DNA from: an uncultured Planctomycetota bacterium
Lineage (GTDB): Bacteria > Planctomycetota > Phycisphaerae > UBA1845 > Fen-1342
DNA length: 64,000 nt
Assembly (NCBI GenBank): GCA_900696525.1
Contig: CAADGL010000021.1
Span: 372,001-436,000, forward strand
Direction of reading: 5' to 3'
Part shown: positions 45,564-52,735 of the stretch, in pieces
How positions within the stretch are numbered: the stretch's first letter is position 1
Layout of the letters: each line of letters starts with the position of its first letter
Made by a program: the position numbers and the translations under genes
Notes under the pieces: model-generated
Seen by the model: only the letters and a program-made list of their open reading frames with translations
Database searches by the model: none
Told to the model about the DNA's origin: nothing

Positions 45564-46151
45564 TTACGGAAACGAAAAAGCGACCCCCGTGTACACGAAA
45601 TGGTCGTTCTGGCTCGGGTTCGAGTCCGTCCGGAATATCCGCCCGTTCGACAGGTGCCGCAGCCGGTACCCGCTGATCCAGCTCACCCGCCGCGTCAATT
45701 GCACCTCGCACCCAACCCCGGTGTCCTGCGTGAAGTTCGTATGCGACCCGCCCTCCGGAACGCTCCGGCTCCCGTTCATCATGCCCCCCAGGACTTCTCC
45801 AAACAGCCCCACCGGCGTCCCCGCAAGGTCGAACTCCCAGACGTAGTATCGCAGCCCCACCTGCAACTCACCCGCCGCCACGTCTCCGTCGCCCTGGTTG
45901 TACACCCGCAGCGGCGTGCCCGCCGCCAGCAGCGCCAGCCGGTCCGTCGCGAAATAGCCGTACCCGACCGTGACGCCGGCGTTCTCGGCGCGGCCTTCGG
46001 CGTCGGGGTAGAGCGCCGTGCCCTTGAACGGGCGGCCGTAGCCCGCGGTGAGCGAAAGCTGATGCTCGCCCTGCCGGTGCAGGCCGCCGGCGCAGCCCGC
46101 CTGAAGGGCCCAGAACGAAGCCAGTACGCAGACGGCGACGAGTTTTCGCAC
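45564..46151 (-). CDS. PagL-like lipid A deacylase (acyloxyacyl hydrolase family)
   Basis: A 195-residue exported protein with a lipoprotein-like signal (VCVLASFWALQAGC) and beta-barrel strands of alternating polarity. YRLRHLSNGRIF contains the His and Ser of the PagL active site (HxSN), and the C-terminus ends in an aromatic strand (HFVYTGVAFSF). PagL removes the 3-O acyl chain of lipid A in the outer membrane. The presence of lipid A in this organism is not shown here. The GTG at 46151 has GGAGG 5 bases upstream. It precedes rplA on the same strand. Confidence 0.72.
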   Translation of the reverse strand: MRKLVAVCVLASFWALQAGCAGGLHRQGEHQLSLTAGYGRPFKGTALYPDAEGRAENAGVTVGYGYFATDRLALLAAGTPLRVYNQGDGDVAAGELQVGLRYYVWEFDLAGTPVGLFGEVLGGMMNGSRSVPEGGSHTNFTQDTGVGCEVQLTRRVSWISGYRLRHLSNGRIFRTDSNPSQNDHFVYTGVAFSFP

Positions 46152-46236
46152 GCGAGCCTCCGATGACAAGCGCGGTGAGTGCGGGCAGGGTATCGGCGGG
46201 CCCGGGTGTTTTCCACCGCGCCCGCAGCCGCCGCGG

Positions 46237-46743
46237 CTAGAGCCAATCGGCGATCGGGCGCACGTGGCGCGCGAACTCCCGCGTCGGCATGTTCACGGTC
46301 TCCCACTTCGGCGAGCGCAGCCGGGCGTGCGCCCGGTACTCCGAAAGCGGGACGGCGGCGAAGACGTATCGCTGTCCGCGGCATTGATGGACGACCTGGG
46401 CGGGCGCTTCGGCGCCGCGGTCGTCGAGCCAGTAGGCGAAGACCAGCAGCGCCTGGAACCCGGCGCCGAACACCTGCTCCCACTGGTTGAGGCCGTCGAT
46501 GTCGGCCTGCGTGACCCAGTTCTCCCAGGCGGGGCGCCGGTTGCCGGCCCGCGCCGCCCAGCGGCGTCCCTTGATGTCGACCAGCCAGTTGGCCTGCGTG
46601 CGGCTGTAGACGATGAAGTCGAAGCTCTTGAGTCTCGCGTCGCGAAAGGCGGCCCGCTTGGCTTCATCGACCGCGACGTACGGAATCTGCTGCCGCTGAA
46701 GGTAGTCCTCGAACGCCGACTCGTAATGAATGTGGTCCTTCAC
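46237..46743 (-). CDS. HYExAFE-family protein (possible nuclease fold)
   Basis: A 168-residue soluble protein starting HIHYESAFEDYLQRQQIPYV, the HYExAFE signature known mainly from planctomycetes; family function is unassigned. FDFIVY...ANWLVDIKGRRW has the D...DxK spacing of PD-(D/E)XK nucleases, which suggests a DNA-cleaving fold, but this is inference. The start is a GTG at 46743 in a tandem GTGAGG run; other in-frame GTGs lie upstream. A repeat-rich non-coding stretch lies immediately upstream. Confidence 0.75.
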   Translation of the reverse strand: MKDHIHYESAFEDYLQRQQIPYVAVDEAKRAAFRDARLKSFDFIVYSRTQANWLVDIKGRRWAARAGNRRPAWENWVTQADIDGLNQWEQVFGAGFQALLVFAYWLDDRGAEAPAQVVHQCRGQRYVFAAVPLSEYRAHARLRSPKWETVNMPTREFARHVRPIADWL

Positions 46744-46824
46744 CCTCACCCTCACCCCAGCCGCCCGCGAACGACGAGCCACAAGCCCGCACGTGCCGCG
46801 AGCCCGCACGTGCCGCGAGTGCGC

Positions 46825-47063
46825 ACGAGCCGCGAGCGCAAGCGAGTGGCCAACGAGCCGCGAGCGCAAGCGAGCGACCAACGAGCCGCGAGCGCAAGCG
46901 AGCGACCAACGAGCCGCGAGCGCAAGCGAGTGGCGTAACCCTAGGTCTATCAACATTAATCGAACTACGACTCGCCACAAGTCCTCGCGCAGGGGGCTTT
47001 CGCTCACTGAGGGCGGTTGCCTGCGGGGTAGGGTTACGCCACTCGCTTGCGTTCGCGGCTCGT
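46825..47063. repeat. REPIN-like inverted repeat array
   Basis: Four 28-bp units beginning ACGAGCCGCGAGCGCAAGCG run from 46825 to 46936. The last unit, extended to 46943, is mirrored at 47029-47063, giving 35-bp arms with a single mismatch. The arms flank about 85 bp that would form the loop. Paired inverted REPs of this kind are called REPINs; they are mobile in bacteria with RAYT transposases, none of which is visible here. Confidence 0.8.
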
Positions 47064-47148
47064 ACGCGTTCGCGGCTCGTACGCGTTCGCGGCTCGTACG
47101 CGTTCGCGGCTCGTACGCGCTCGCGGCTCGTACGCGTTCGCGGCTCGT
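47064..47148. repeat. 17-bp tandem repeat, five units
   Basis: Five exact-length units of ACGCGTTCGCGGCTCGT follow directly after the right arm of the REPIN-like element; the fourth has C for T at one position. The unit is a truncated form of the inverted repeat core, so the array probably grew by slippage from it. Copy number is a likely polymorphism. Confidence 0.9.
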
Positions 47149-47177
47149 TGAGGGAGATCGGGTCGGAGTGGCCGCCT

Positions 47178-47236
47178 CGGATCAAGACGCCCGTTCCGGC
47201 GCGGGCAGCGGCCAACAACACCGCGCAGCCGCGGCC
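47178..47236. repeat. Dispersed repeat, copy 1
   Basis: Starts CGGATCAAGACGCCCG and shares most positions with 48341-48400 (CGGATCAATACGCCGG...). Both end in a run like CCGCGCAGC-CGCGGC. The copy lies between the 17-bp array and the stop of the next gene. Confidence 0.65.
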
Positions 47237-48028
47237 TTAGTCCGCCCAACCCGCCCAATCCGTCGTCTCGATGCTGCGGCCCGTCATCTGCATGTACGCC
47301 TCGGCCAGCGCGGCGGCGCGCGGGGCCTGCGGCCGGCGCTTGTACTCGCGCGGCAGCCGTTCCGGCGCCATCGCCCACCCCCACTGCGCGAGGCTGTGCC
47401 GCGCAGCCGTCGCGCGCGGCGGATCGCCGGACTGAAGCGCCGCGATGTACCGCTCGCGGACGCGCGTCTGAACGGCGCTCATGACCAGCGGCAGCGCCAG
47501 CGCGGCCAGCGCCGCGACGAGCACGAGGCCGGTGGTCACCTCGGGCCGGCGCGACCTGTGGTGCGCCGCGCGCGTCGCCCGCACGCCGCAGCGGATGCAG
47601 GCGAATACCGTCGCCCAGGGCGTGAAGCCCAGGGCGCCGATGAGGAGCGCCAGCCCGATCGCTGCGATCGGCAGCACCACGAGCCCGATGCCCGCCGCCC
47701 CGACCGCCCCCGCCAGCAGCACGCCCGCCACGATCGGCAACGCCGCGCCCACCCGCTCGCGACCCAGCAGCCAAGCCGCCAGCGCCACGAACACCACACA
47801 AATGAACACGTACGCCGGCGAGCGCCAATGCGGCAGCAGCGCGACGAGCCCTTCGTCGGTGAACACGATGGGGTCCATCAGCAGGCACGTGATCGGCAGC
47901 AGGATGCCGAAGATCAGGTCGAACGCGATCTGCGGCGCGGTCACACGCTCGCCGAACTGCCGCCGCCAGAACCCCGGCCCCTTGTGAAGGTTGACGCCTA
48001 GCCCGCTTCCCGTGCCGGCATAGGGCAT
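47237..48028 (-). CDS. Multi-helix membrane protein of unknown function
   Basis: A 263-residue protein with six or so membrane helices (residues 35-190), including FDLIFGILLPITCLL, YVFICVVFVALAAWLL and the Gly/Ala-rich LLAGAVGAAGIGLVVLPI. A cytosolic C-terminal tail (ERYIAALQSGDPPRATAARHSL) follows. No named family is recognised. The ATG at 48028 gives a natural N-terminus, but an in-frame ATG at 48139 has GGAGG upstream and would add 37 residues. It lies downstream of the thymidine kinase gene on the same strand. Confidence 0.65.
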   Translation of the reverse strand: MPYAGTGSGLGVNLHKGPGFWRRQFGERVTAPQIAFDLIFGILLPITCLLMDPIVFTDEGLVALLPHWRSPAYVFICVVFVALAAWLLGRERVGAALPIVAGVLLAGAVGAAGIGLVVLPIAAIGLALLIGALGFTPWATVFACIRCGVRATRAAHHRSRRPEVTTGLVLVAALAALALPLVMSAVQTRVRERYIAALQSGDPPRATAARHSLAQWGWAMAPERLPREYKRRPQAPRAAALAEAYMQMTGRSIETTDWAGWAD

Positions 48029-48340
48029 GACGCGCGCATCGGCGGCAACTTCGTGCGGCGGCGGCTCAGCCAGCAGTGCTTCTGAATGACGTGCGTGACG
48101 GTCGATTGGGCGGCTGCTCTCCGACGGCCTCTGCGGCATCTGCGGCCTCCGTGGACCGAAGCCGGTTCCTTCGGCGTCATCCTTCGACCCTGATACGCGG
48201 CGGCGCCCTCTCCGGTTCACGGCAGACAAGCGCGATCGCCAGCGAGTCGTGAACCTACTCACGAACGACGCCCGCCCACGCAGCGGGCGCCCCTGCAACG
48301 AGCCGCAGTCACGTGTCGCGGCCGGATCGGAGCCACGCCC

Positions 48341-48400
48341 CGGATCAATACGCCGGCGCCGGAGGCGGCAGCGGCCGAAAACACGCCGCGCAGCGCGGCT
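48341..48400. repeat. Dispersed repeat, copy 2, supplying the tdk stop codon
   Basis: This copy of the repeat at 47178-47236 contains the TGA of the thymidine kinase gene (48345-48347) and the final 17 or so codons. The kinase C-terminus (RPLPPPAPAY) is therefore repeat-derived or the repeat inserted at the gene end. Confidence 0.6.
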
Positions 48401-48911
48401 CGTATGCCCCCGGGCCGCCGACCATGTCGTCTTCCGGCGTCAGCGGCGTCATACGCTGCGACAGCCGCGCCGGCGCGCCGCATGCGCCGCACGGCACGGT
48501 CCGCACGCACACGTCGTCGGCCAGGCGCTTCAACTCGTCCATCATCGGAAACGCCTGGCCCCACGCATCATGGTCGATGCCCGCGACGATCACGGTGGCG
48601 CCACGCCCGGCCAATCGCCGCACCCGTTCGACCAGCGCGCCGCCGAAGAAGTGCGCTTCGTCGATGCCGACGACCCCGCAGTCGTGTGCCGCGGCGGCCA
48701 GCGCGTCGGCGTCGGCAACGCTCTCCGCCGGAAAGCGCCGTGCGTCGTGCGTCGCCAGGGCCGCCGGGTCGTAGCGCCCGTCGAGCACGTGCTTGAAGGC
48801 GCGCACGCTTCGGCCGGCGGCCTGGGCGGCGCGCAGCCGCTCGATCAGCAGGCTGGTCTTGCCGCTGAACATGCAGCCGCAGATGACCTCGATGCGGCCG
48901 GTGCGCGTCAT
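48345..48911 (-). CDS. tdk: Thymidine kinase (type II)
   Basis: A 188-residue salvage enzyme phosphorylating thymidine to dTMP. The P-loop is GCMFSGKTSLLIERL, with IDEAHFF carrying the catalytic Glu region. RTVPCGACGAPA and EPRCAACF provide the zinc cysteines that clamp the lasso loop. The family GPMFSGKS is changed to GCMFSGKT, conservative for function. The C-terminal Pro-rich end overlaps a dispersed repeat. The gene begins 14 bases after the BtpA-family stop, so the two are probably co-transcribed. Confidence 0.92.
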   Translation of the reverse strand: MTRTGRIEVICGCMFSGKTSLLIERLRAAQAAGRSVRAFKHVLDGRYDPAALATHDARRFPAESVADADALAAAAHDCGVVGIDEAHFFGGALVERVRRLAGRGATVIVAGIDHDAWGQAFPMMDELKRLADDVCVRTVPCGACGAPARLSQRMTPLTPEDDMVGGPGAYEPRCAACFRPLPPPAPAY

Positions 48912-48925
48912 TGGCCCGCGGGCGC

Positions 48926-49780
48926 TCACGGGCGCCGCTCTCGCATCGCGCCGCCCGCTGTAGCGCCGCCGCGCAGCCGCGCGACGTGCCGCATGAGCTC
49001 CGCCACGCGCCCGGCATCGACATCGTTCGCCCAGCGGCCGGCGCGCTTGAAGTGCGAGCCGATGATCATTGCGTCGGCGGCGGGCCAATAGCGCTCGATG
49101 TTCTCGTCGGTCACGCCCGAGCCGATCCACAGCGGCAGCTTCGTAGCCTGCCGCACGCGCTGCGCCTCGCGCTCGTCCGCCGGGTCGCCGGTGTGACGCC
49201 CGGTGACGATCACGGCGTCGGCGCCGCAGAACGCCGCCGCCTGCGCCGCCTCCTCGACCGGCACGTCGGCGGTGATGGCGTGGCTGGCGTGCTTCTTCTT
49301 GATGTCCGCGGCGATGCGGACGTGCTCGGCGCCGATCGCGCGACGATACCGCAGCAGCGGCCCCGCCGCCGCCGTCGGCATCAGCCCCTCGTCCGCGACC
49401 TGCGCGAAGGCGAAGTTCTCGACGCGGACGAACGCGGCGTCGCACGCCAGCGCCACCGCCAGCGCCGCTTGATTGGCCGCCGCCAGCACCTGCACCCCGA
49501 GCGGCAGCGGCGCCGCCGACCGGACCGCCAAACCGACCGCGGTCATGGCGGCGACGACCTCGGGGCCGACGTCCCCGGCGAGGTACGGCGCGTCGTGCAT
49601 GTTCTCGATGATGATCGCGTCCAGGTCGTGATCGGCGTAAAGCCGCGCTTCGTCGGCCGCCTGCGCGATGATCTCTCGCATCGGCCGGCGCGCCCGCGGC
49701 GTGCCCGGCAGGGCCGCGACGTGGACCATGCCGATGATCGCGGGCGACCGTGCGAAGAGCTCCGGCGTCGGCGTGCGCAT
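48926..49780 (-). CDS. BtpA family protein
   Basis: A 284-residue TIM-barrel protein. IIGMVHVAALPGTPRA, ADHDLDAIIIENMHDAPYL, PLGVQVLAAANQAALAVALA and FVRVENFAFAQVADEGLM are BtpA signatures. The founding member is needed for photosystem I stability in cyanobacteria; members in other bacteria, such as SgcQ-like proteins, have unknown substrates, probably phosphorylated. Sequence at the C-terminus (GSGVTDENIERYW, ADAMIIGSHFKRAG) forms the phosphate-binding end of the barrel. The ATG at 49780 is chosen. Confidence 0.88.
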   Translation of the reverse strand: MRTPTPELFARSPAIIGMVHVAALPGTPRARRPMREIIAQAADEARLYADHDLDAIIIENMHDAPYLAGDVGPEVVAAMTAVGLAVRSAAPLPLGVQVLAAANQAALAVALACDAAFVRVENFAFAQVADEGLMPTAAAGPLLRYRRAIGAEHVRIAADIKKKHASHAITADVPVEEAAQAAAFCGADAVIVTGRHTGDPADEREAQRVRQATKLPLWIGSGVTDENIERYWPAADAMIIGSHFKRAGRWANDVDAGRVAELMRHVARLRGGATAGGAMRERRP

Positions 49781-49830
49781 CCCGCGCAGTCTACCCGCAA
49801 CCGACCGCGGGCGCCCTCCCGCGGCCATTG

Positions 49831-49931
49831 GGCGACGCGCTCGCCCGGTCGGGGCCGGTGGCGACGCGCTCGCCCTGTCGGGGCCGGTGGCGACGCGCTC
49901 GCCCTGTCGGGGCCGGTGGCGACCGGCCCCC
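49831..49931. repeat. 29-bp tandem repeat, three units and a partial
   Basis: Units at 49831-49859, 49860-49888 and 49889-49917 begin GGCGACGCGCTCGCCCTGTC; the first has CG for CT at one site. A 14-base partial copy follows. Within each unit GGCGACGCGCTCGCC is nearly palindromic, so each could form a small hairpin. Confidence 0.92.
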
Positions 49932-50081
49932 GATCCGAGCCCCAGACGCCAGCGCGTGGGTTTTTCTCAGGCGCCCGTTCCGCAAGGCTGACGCCGGTGC
50001 TTGCGCTTGGGGCTCGGATCATGCGCTTGCGCTTGGGGCTCGGATGATGCAATACCTCTCACGGGCGCGGCTCGGATCGGA
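49932..50081. repeat. Inverted and direct GC repeats downstream of uvrC
   Basis: GATCCGAGCCCCAGACGCC at 49932 is mirrored by two direct 21-bp copies ending GCTTGGGGCTCGGAT (49999-50019 and 50025-50045). From 50055, CCTCTCACGGGCGCGGCTCG followed by GATCGGA matches the element at 25421 inside hypF. The arrangement would let a long cruciform form between the uvrC end and the BtpA promoter. Confidence 0.7.
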
Positions 50082-50094
50082 TTCCCGATGGCGC

Positions 50095-51525
50095 CTACGA
50101 AGCCCCCTCCTGGCGCCGACCGCGGCGCGGGGCGCGCGGCGGCCGGCGGCCGGCCTGCACGTCTTCGTCGAACGTGCGCTTCCGCCGCAGCACGTGGTGA
50201 TAGTGCTGCCCGAAGCGGTGGGCCTCGTCGCGGACCTGCTGGAGCAGACGCAGGGCCTCGTTGTTGCGGGCCAGCTTCAGCGGGGCGGAGCGCGCCTGGA
50301 CGTAGATCGTCTCCTCGCGCTTGGCCAGCGAGATCACCATCGCCGGCCGCACGCCGCGTCCGCCCTCGGCCTCGGCCGCCCGCTGCATCAGCTCGAACGC
50401 CTCGAGCGCCGCGTGAAGCTGCCCCAGCCCCCCGTCGATCAGGATCACGTCGGGGAACAGCTCCTCCGCGTGCGCGGCGTGCCGATAGCGCCGGGTGATC
50501 ACCTCGCGGATCATGGCGTAGTCGTCCACGCCCTCAACCGCACGAATCCGGAACCGCCGATAGCCGCTCTTGAACGGCCTGCCGTCGATGAAGCACACGA
50601 GCGAGCCGACCGACTCCTCGCCGTGCAGCGTGGCGATGTCGACGCCCTCGATGATGCGCGGCGGCGCGGGCAGGTCGAGCAGCCGCGCCAGCCGCGCGAG
50701 CCCGGCGGCGGGATCGACGTAGAACACCTCGGGCTGAACGTGCTCATCGACGTCGCCCGACAGCGCCAGCGACTGGATCGCCTTGATCCGGTCGCGCAGC
50801 ACCGCCGCCTGCTCGAAGTCATGCCGCTCGGCCGCCGCCGCCATCTCGCGCGTCATCTGCCGCAGCAGGACGCTGCGCTTCGAGTTCAGCAGCTTGATCA
50901 GCCGCTTGACGTCGGCCGCGTAGTCTTCCTTCGAGATCAGCGCCGCGCAGGGCGCCGTGCACTGGTCGATTGCGTGCAGCAGGCAGGGCCGGAAGAATCG
51001 CCGCTGCTCGTCATCCGCCCGGATGTCCAGCTCGCAGGTGCGGAACTTGAACACTTTCTGAAGCGCGTTCACCGCGTCGCGCAGGCCGGCGGCGCTCGTG
51101 AACGGCCCATAGAGCTTGCTGCCCCTGATGCGCGGCTGGCGCGTGACGAACACGCCCGGAAAGTCGTCGCCGGTCGTGATCTCGAGGTATGGGAACGACT
51201 TGTCGTCGCGCAGCCGCTCGTTGTAGTGCGGCTGAATGTCCTTGATCAGCCGGTTCTCCGTCAGCAGCGCATCGACCTCCGTCTCGCAATCCAGGAAATC
51301 GACGTCCGTCACCAGCGACGCCATGTGCGCGATCTCCGGCCCGCGCGTGCTCAGCAGGTCCGCCGAATCCTGGAAATAGCTCGACACCCGAGCCCGCAGG
51401 TCGCGCGCCTTGCCGACGTACAACACCACGCCCTCGGCGTTCTTCATCAGGTACACGCCGGGGCTCTTCGGAAAGCTCGAGATTCTCTCGCGCAGCGCCG
51501 CGACGCGCGCGTCCGGAACGCTCAT
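50095..51525 (-). CDS. uvrC: UvrC-type excinuclease subunit lacking the C-terminal HhH domain
   Basis: UvrC makes both incisions in nucleotide excision repair. The GIY-YIG domain (KSPGVYLMKNAEGVVLYVGK, residues 20-39), the Cys-rich segment CLLHAIDQCTAPC, the UVR motif region (AAERHDFEQAAVLRDRIKAI) and the RNase H-like second nuclease (FPDVILIDGGLGQL) are present. The protein stops at 476 residues, just after the RDEAHRF segment, with a basic tail in place of the tandem helix-hairpin-helix DNA-binding domain of full-length (about 600-residue) UvrC. It is divergent from nadC. Confidence 0.9.
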   Translation of the reverse strand: MSVPDARVAALRERISSFPKSPGVYLMKNAEGVVLYVGKARDLRARVSSYFQDSADLLSTRGPEIAHMASLVTDVDFLDCETEVDALLTENRLIKDIQPHYNERLRDDKSFPYLEITTGDDFPGVFVTRQPRIRGSKLYGPFTSAAGLRDAVNALQKVFKFRTCELDIRADDEQRRFFRPCLLHAIDQCTAPCAALISKEDYAADVKRLIKLLNSKRSVLLRQMTREMAAAAERHDFEQAAVLRDRIKAIQSLALSGDVDEHVQPEVFYVDPAAGLARLARLLDLPAPPRIIEGVDIATLHGEESVGSLVCFIDGRPFKSGYRRFRIRAVEGVDDYAMIREVITRRYRHAAHAEELFPDVILIDGGLGQLHAALEAFELMQRAAEAEGGRGVRPAMVISLAKREETIYVQARSAPLKLARNNEALRLLQQVRDEAHRFGQHYHHVLRRKRTFDEDVQAGRRPPRAPRRGRRQEGAS

Positions 51526-51576
51526 GAACCGATTGTAGCCGCCGCGCCGCGATCCGCCGCCAGGCCTGCCCGACGG

Positions 51577-51582
51577 TACGAT
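51577..51582 (+). promoter_or_regulatory. Candidate -10 box for nadC
   Basis: TACGAT ends 10 bases before the ATG at 51593 and includes the alternative ATG at 51581. No ribosome site lies between, so the message would be nearly leaderless. Weak evidence, similar in layout to the parA promoter. Confidence 0.3.
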
Positions 51583-51592
51583 GTACGGCGCC

Positions 51593-52513
51593 ATGTGGAG
51601 CCCCCGCACACACGCGCTTGTCCGCGCCGCGGTCGACGAAGACCTGGCCGACCGCGGCGATCTCAGCGCCGCCCTCCTGCCCGACGGCGACGCCCCCGTC
51701 GCCGCCCGCCTCGTCCCGCGGCAGGCCGGCGTCATCTGCGGTCTGGCGCTCGCCCCGCTTGTCTGCCGCGAGTTCTCGCAGCGCCTCGCCGCCGAGCTGC
51801 GATTCGAGCCGTTGCCAGCCCCCGGCGCCGCCCCCGCCGCAGCCGTGGCCGACGGCGGTCGCGTCGCGCCGGGACAGGCCGTCGCCCTGTTGCACGGCCC
51901 GAAGGCCACCGTCCTCACCGCCGAACGCACCCTGCTGAATTTCCTCGGCCGGCTCAGCGGCGTCGCCACGCTCACCCGCCGCTGCGTCGACGCGGCGCGG
52001 GCCGTCAACCCTCGCGTCCAGATCCTCGACACGCGAAAGACGCTCCCCGGCTGGCGCGAACTCGACAAGTACGCGGTCCGCTGCGGCGGCGGGAGCAACC
52101 ACCGCTTCGGCCTCTACGACGCCGTTCTCATCAAGGTCAATCACCTCGCCGGGGTCGCCACGCACGACCTCGCCGGCGCGCTGGCCGCGCTGCTGCGCCG
52201 GCTGGCCGAGACGGCGCCATCCCCTCCGCCTGCGTTTGTCGAGGTCGAGGCCGACAGCCTGGCGCAGTTCGAGCAGATCGTCGGCGTGCCCGGCGTCGAC
52301 ATGGTGCTGCTGGACAACTTCCCGCCCGACGACCTGCGGGCCGCCGTCCGCCGGCGAGACGCCCTCGGCCTGGCCGGTCGCGTGCTACTGGAGGCGAGCG
52401 GCGGCATGACGGAGGAGCGGCTGGCGGCGGTTGCGGCGACGGGTGTGGACCGCATCTCGATCGGGGCGTTGACGCACTCGGCGCCGCAGCTCGACCTCGG
52501 GCTGGATGCGTAG
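51593..52513 (+). CDS. nadC: Nicotinate-nucleotide pyrophosphorylase (carboxylating)
   Basis: NadC converts quinolinate and PRPP to nicotinate mononucleotide in NAD synthesis. ALVRAAVDEDLADRGDLSA at the start, ERTLLNFLGRLSGVATLT, ILDTRKTLPGWRELDKYAVR with catalytic Arg/Lys, FVEVEADSLAQFEQI and DMVLLDNFPPDDLRAAV cover the family motifs; RISIGALTHSAPQLDLGL ends the barrel. At 306 residues the size is slightly above average. ATG at 51593 is preferred; 51581 would add four residues. Confidence 0.95.
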   Translation: MWSPRTHALVRAAVDEDLADRGDLSAALLPDGDAPVAARLVPRQAGVICGLALAPLVCREFSQRLAAELRFEPLPAPGAAPAAAVADGGRVAPGQAVALLHGPKATVLTAERTLLNFLGRLSGVATLTRRCVDAARAVNPRVQILDTRKTLPGWRELDKYAVRCGGGSNHRFGLYDAVLIKVNHLAGVATHDLAGALAALLRRLAETAPSPPPAFVEVEADSLAQFEQIVGVPGVDMVLLDNFPPDDLRAAVRRRDALGLAGRVLLEASGGMTEERLAAVAATGVDRISIGALTHSAPQLDLGLDA

Positions 52514-52603
52514 CCGGCGGTGATGCGGCACCGGAGCCTTGCTTATCGGACGTGTTGGGCCCGGACCCTCCGGGCAGGCACCGCGGATTGTGAGCCCGTG
52601 CGC

Positions 52604-52633
52604 TTGGCACATCGCCTCACAGCGTGTTAAGAT
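52604..52633 (+). promoter_or_regulatory. Promoter of the prepilin array
   Basis: TTGGCA (52604-52609) and TAAGAT (52628-52633) with an 18-base spacer form the best sigma-70-like promoter in the window. It would give a leader of about 95 bases before the first prepilin gene. Confidence 0.6.
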
Positions 52634-52735
52634 AAGCGGTGGCTGAGTCATTTTCCATCTTGTCGTCGTGTTCGGCCGAAATCGGCCTCGGATGTCTCGG
52701 ACATCGCGCACCATTCGCAATAAGAGGTTCGCTCC

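Larger units (their letters stand above)
46744..47236. other. 493-bp repeat-filled intergenic region
   Basis: No gene is supported. The region is dominated by the inverted repeat arrays at 46825-46936 and 47041-47148. Open frames crossing it translate the repeats (for example runs of RAQASDQRAAS) and lack other coding signs. The segment from 47178 also matches 48341-48400. Confidence 0.7.
49781..50094. other. 314-bp repeat-rich intergenic region
   Basis: No gene is supported between the BtpA-family gene and uvrC. It contains the 29-bp tandem repeat, a pair of 21-bp direct copies with an inverted partner, and a copy of the element found inside hypF. Promoters for the BtpA-tdk unit would be here. 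Confidence 0.6.

Noticed and set aside
46825-47148. CRISPR array
   Set aside because: Units are contiguous with no unique spacers of constant length, and the region contains inverted copies; it is a tandem/inverted repeat array.
46744-47236. Protein-coding gene spanning the repeat arrays
   Set aside because: Open frames translate the repeats themselves, differ in every frame, and lack a ribosome site or homologous-looking segments.
46237-50094. Prophage or integrative element
   Set aside because: The region is repeat-rich but has no integrase, transposase, tRNA end or phage gene; housekeeping-type genes (tdk, BtpA family) are interspersed.
52559-52575. Terminator after nadC (GCCCGGA/TCCGGGC hairpin)
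   Set aside because: The 7-bp stem is perfect but is not followed by T residues, so termination is not supported; it may be a chance GC palindrome.
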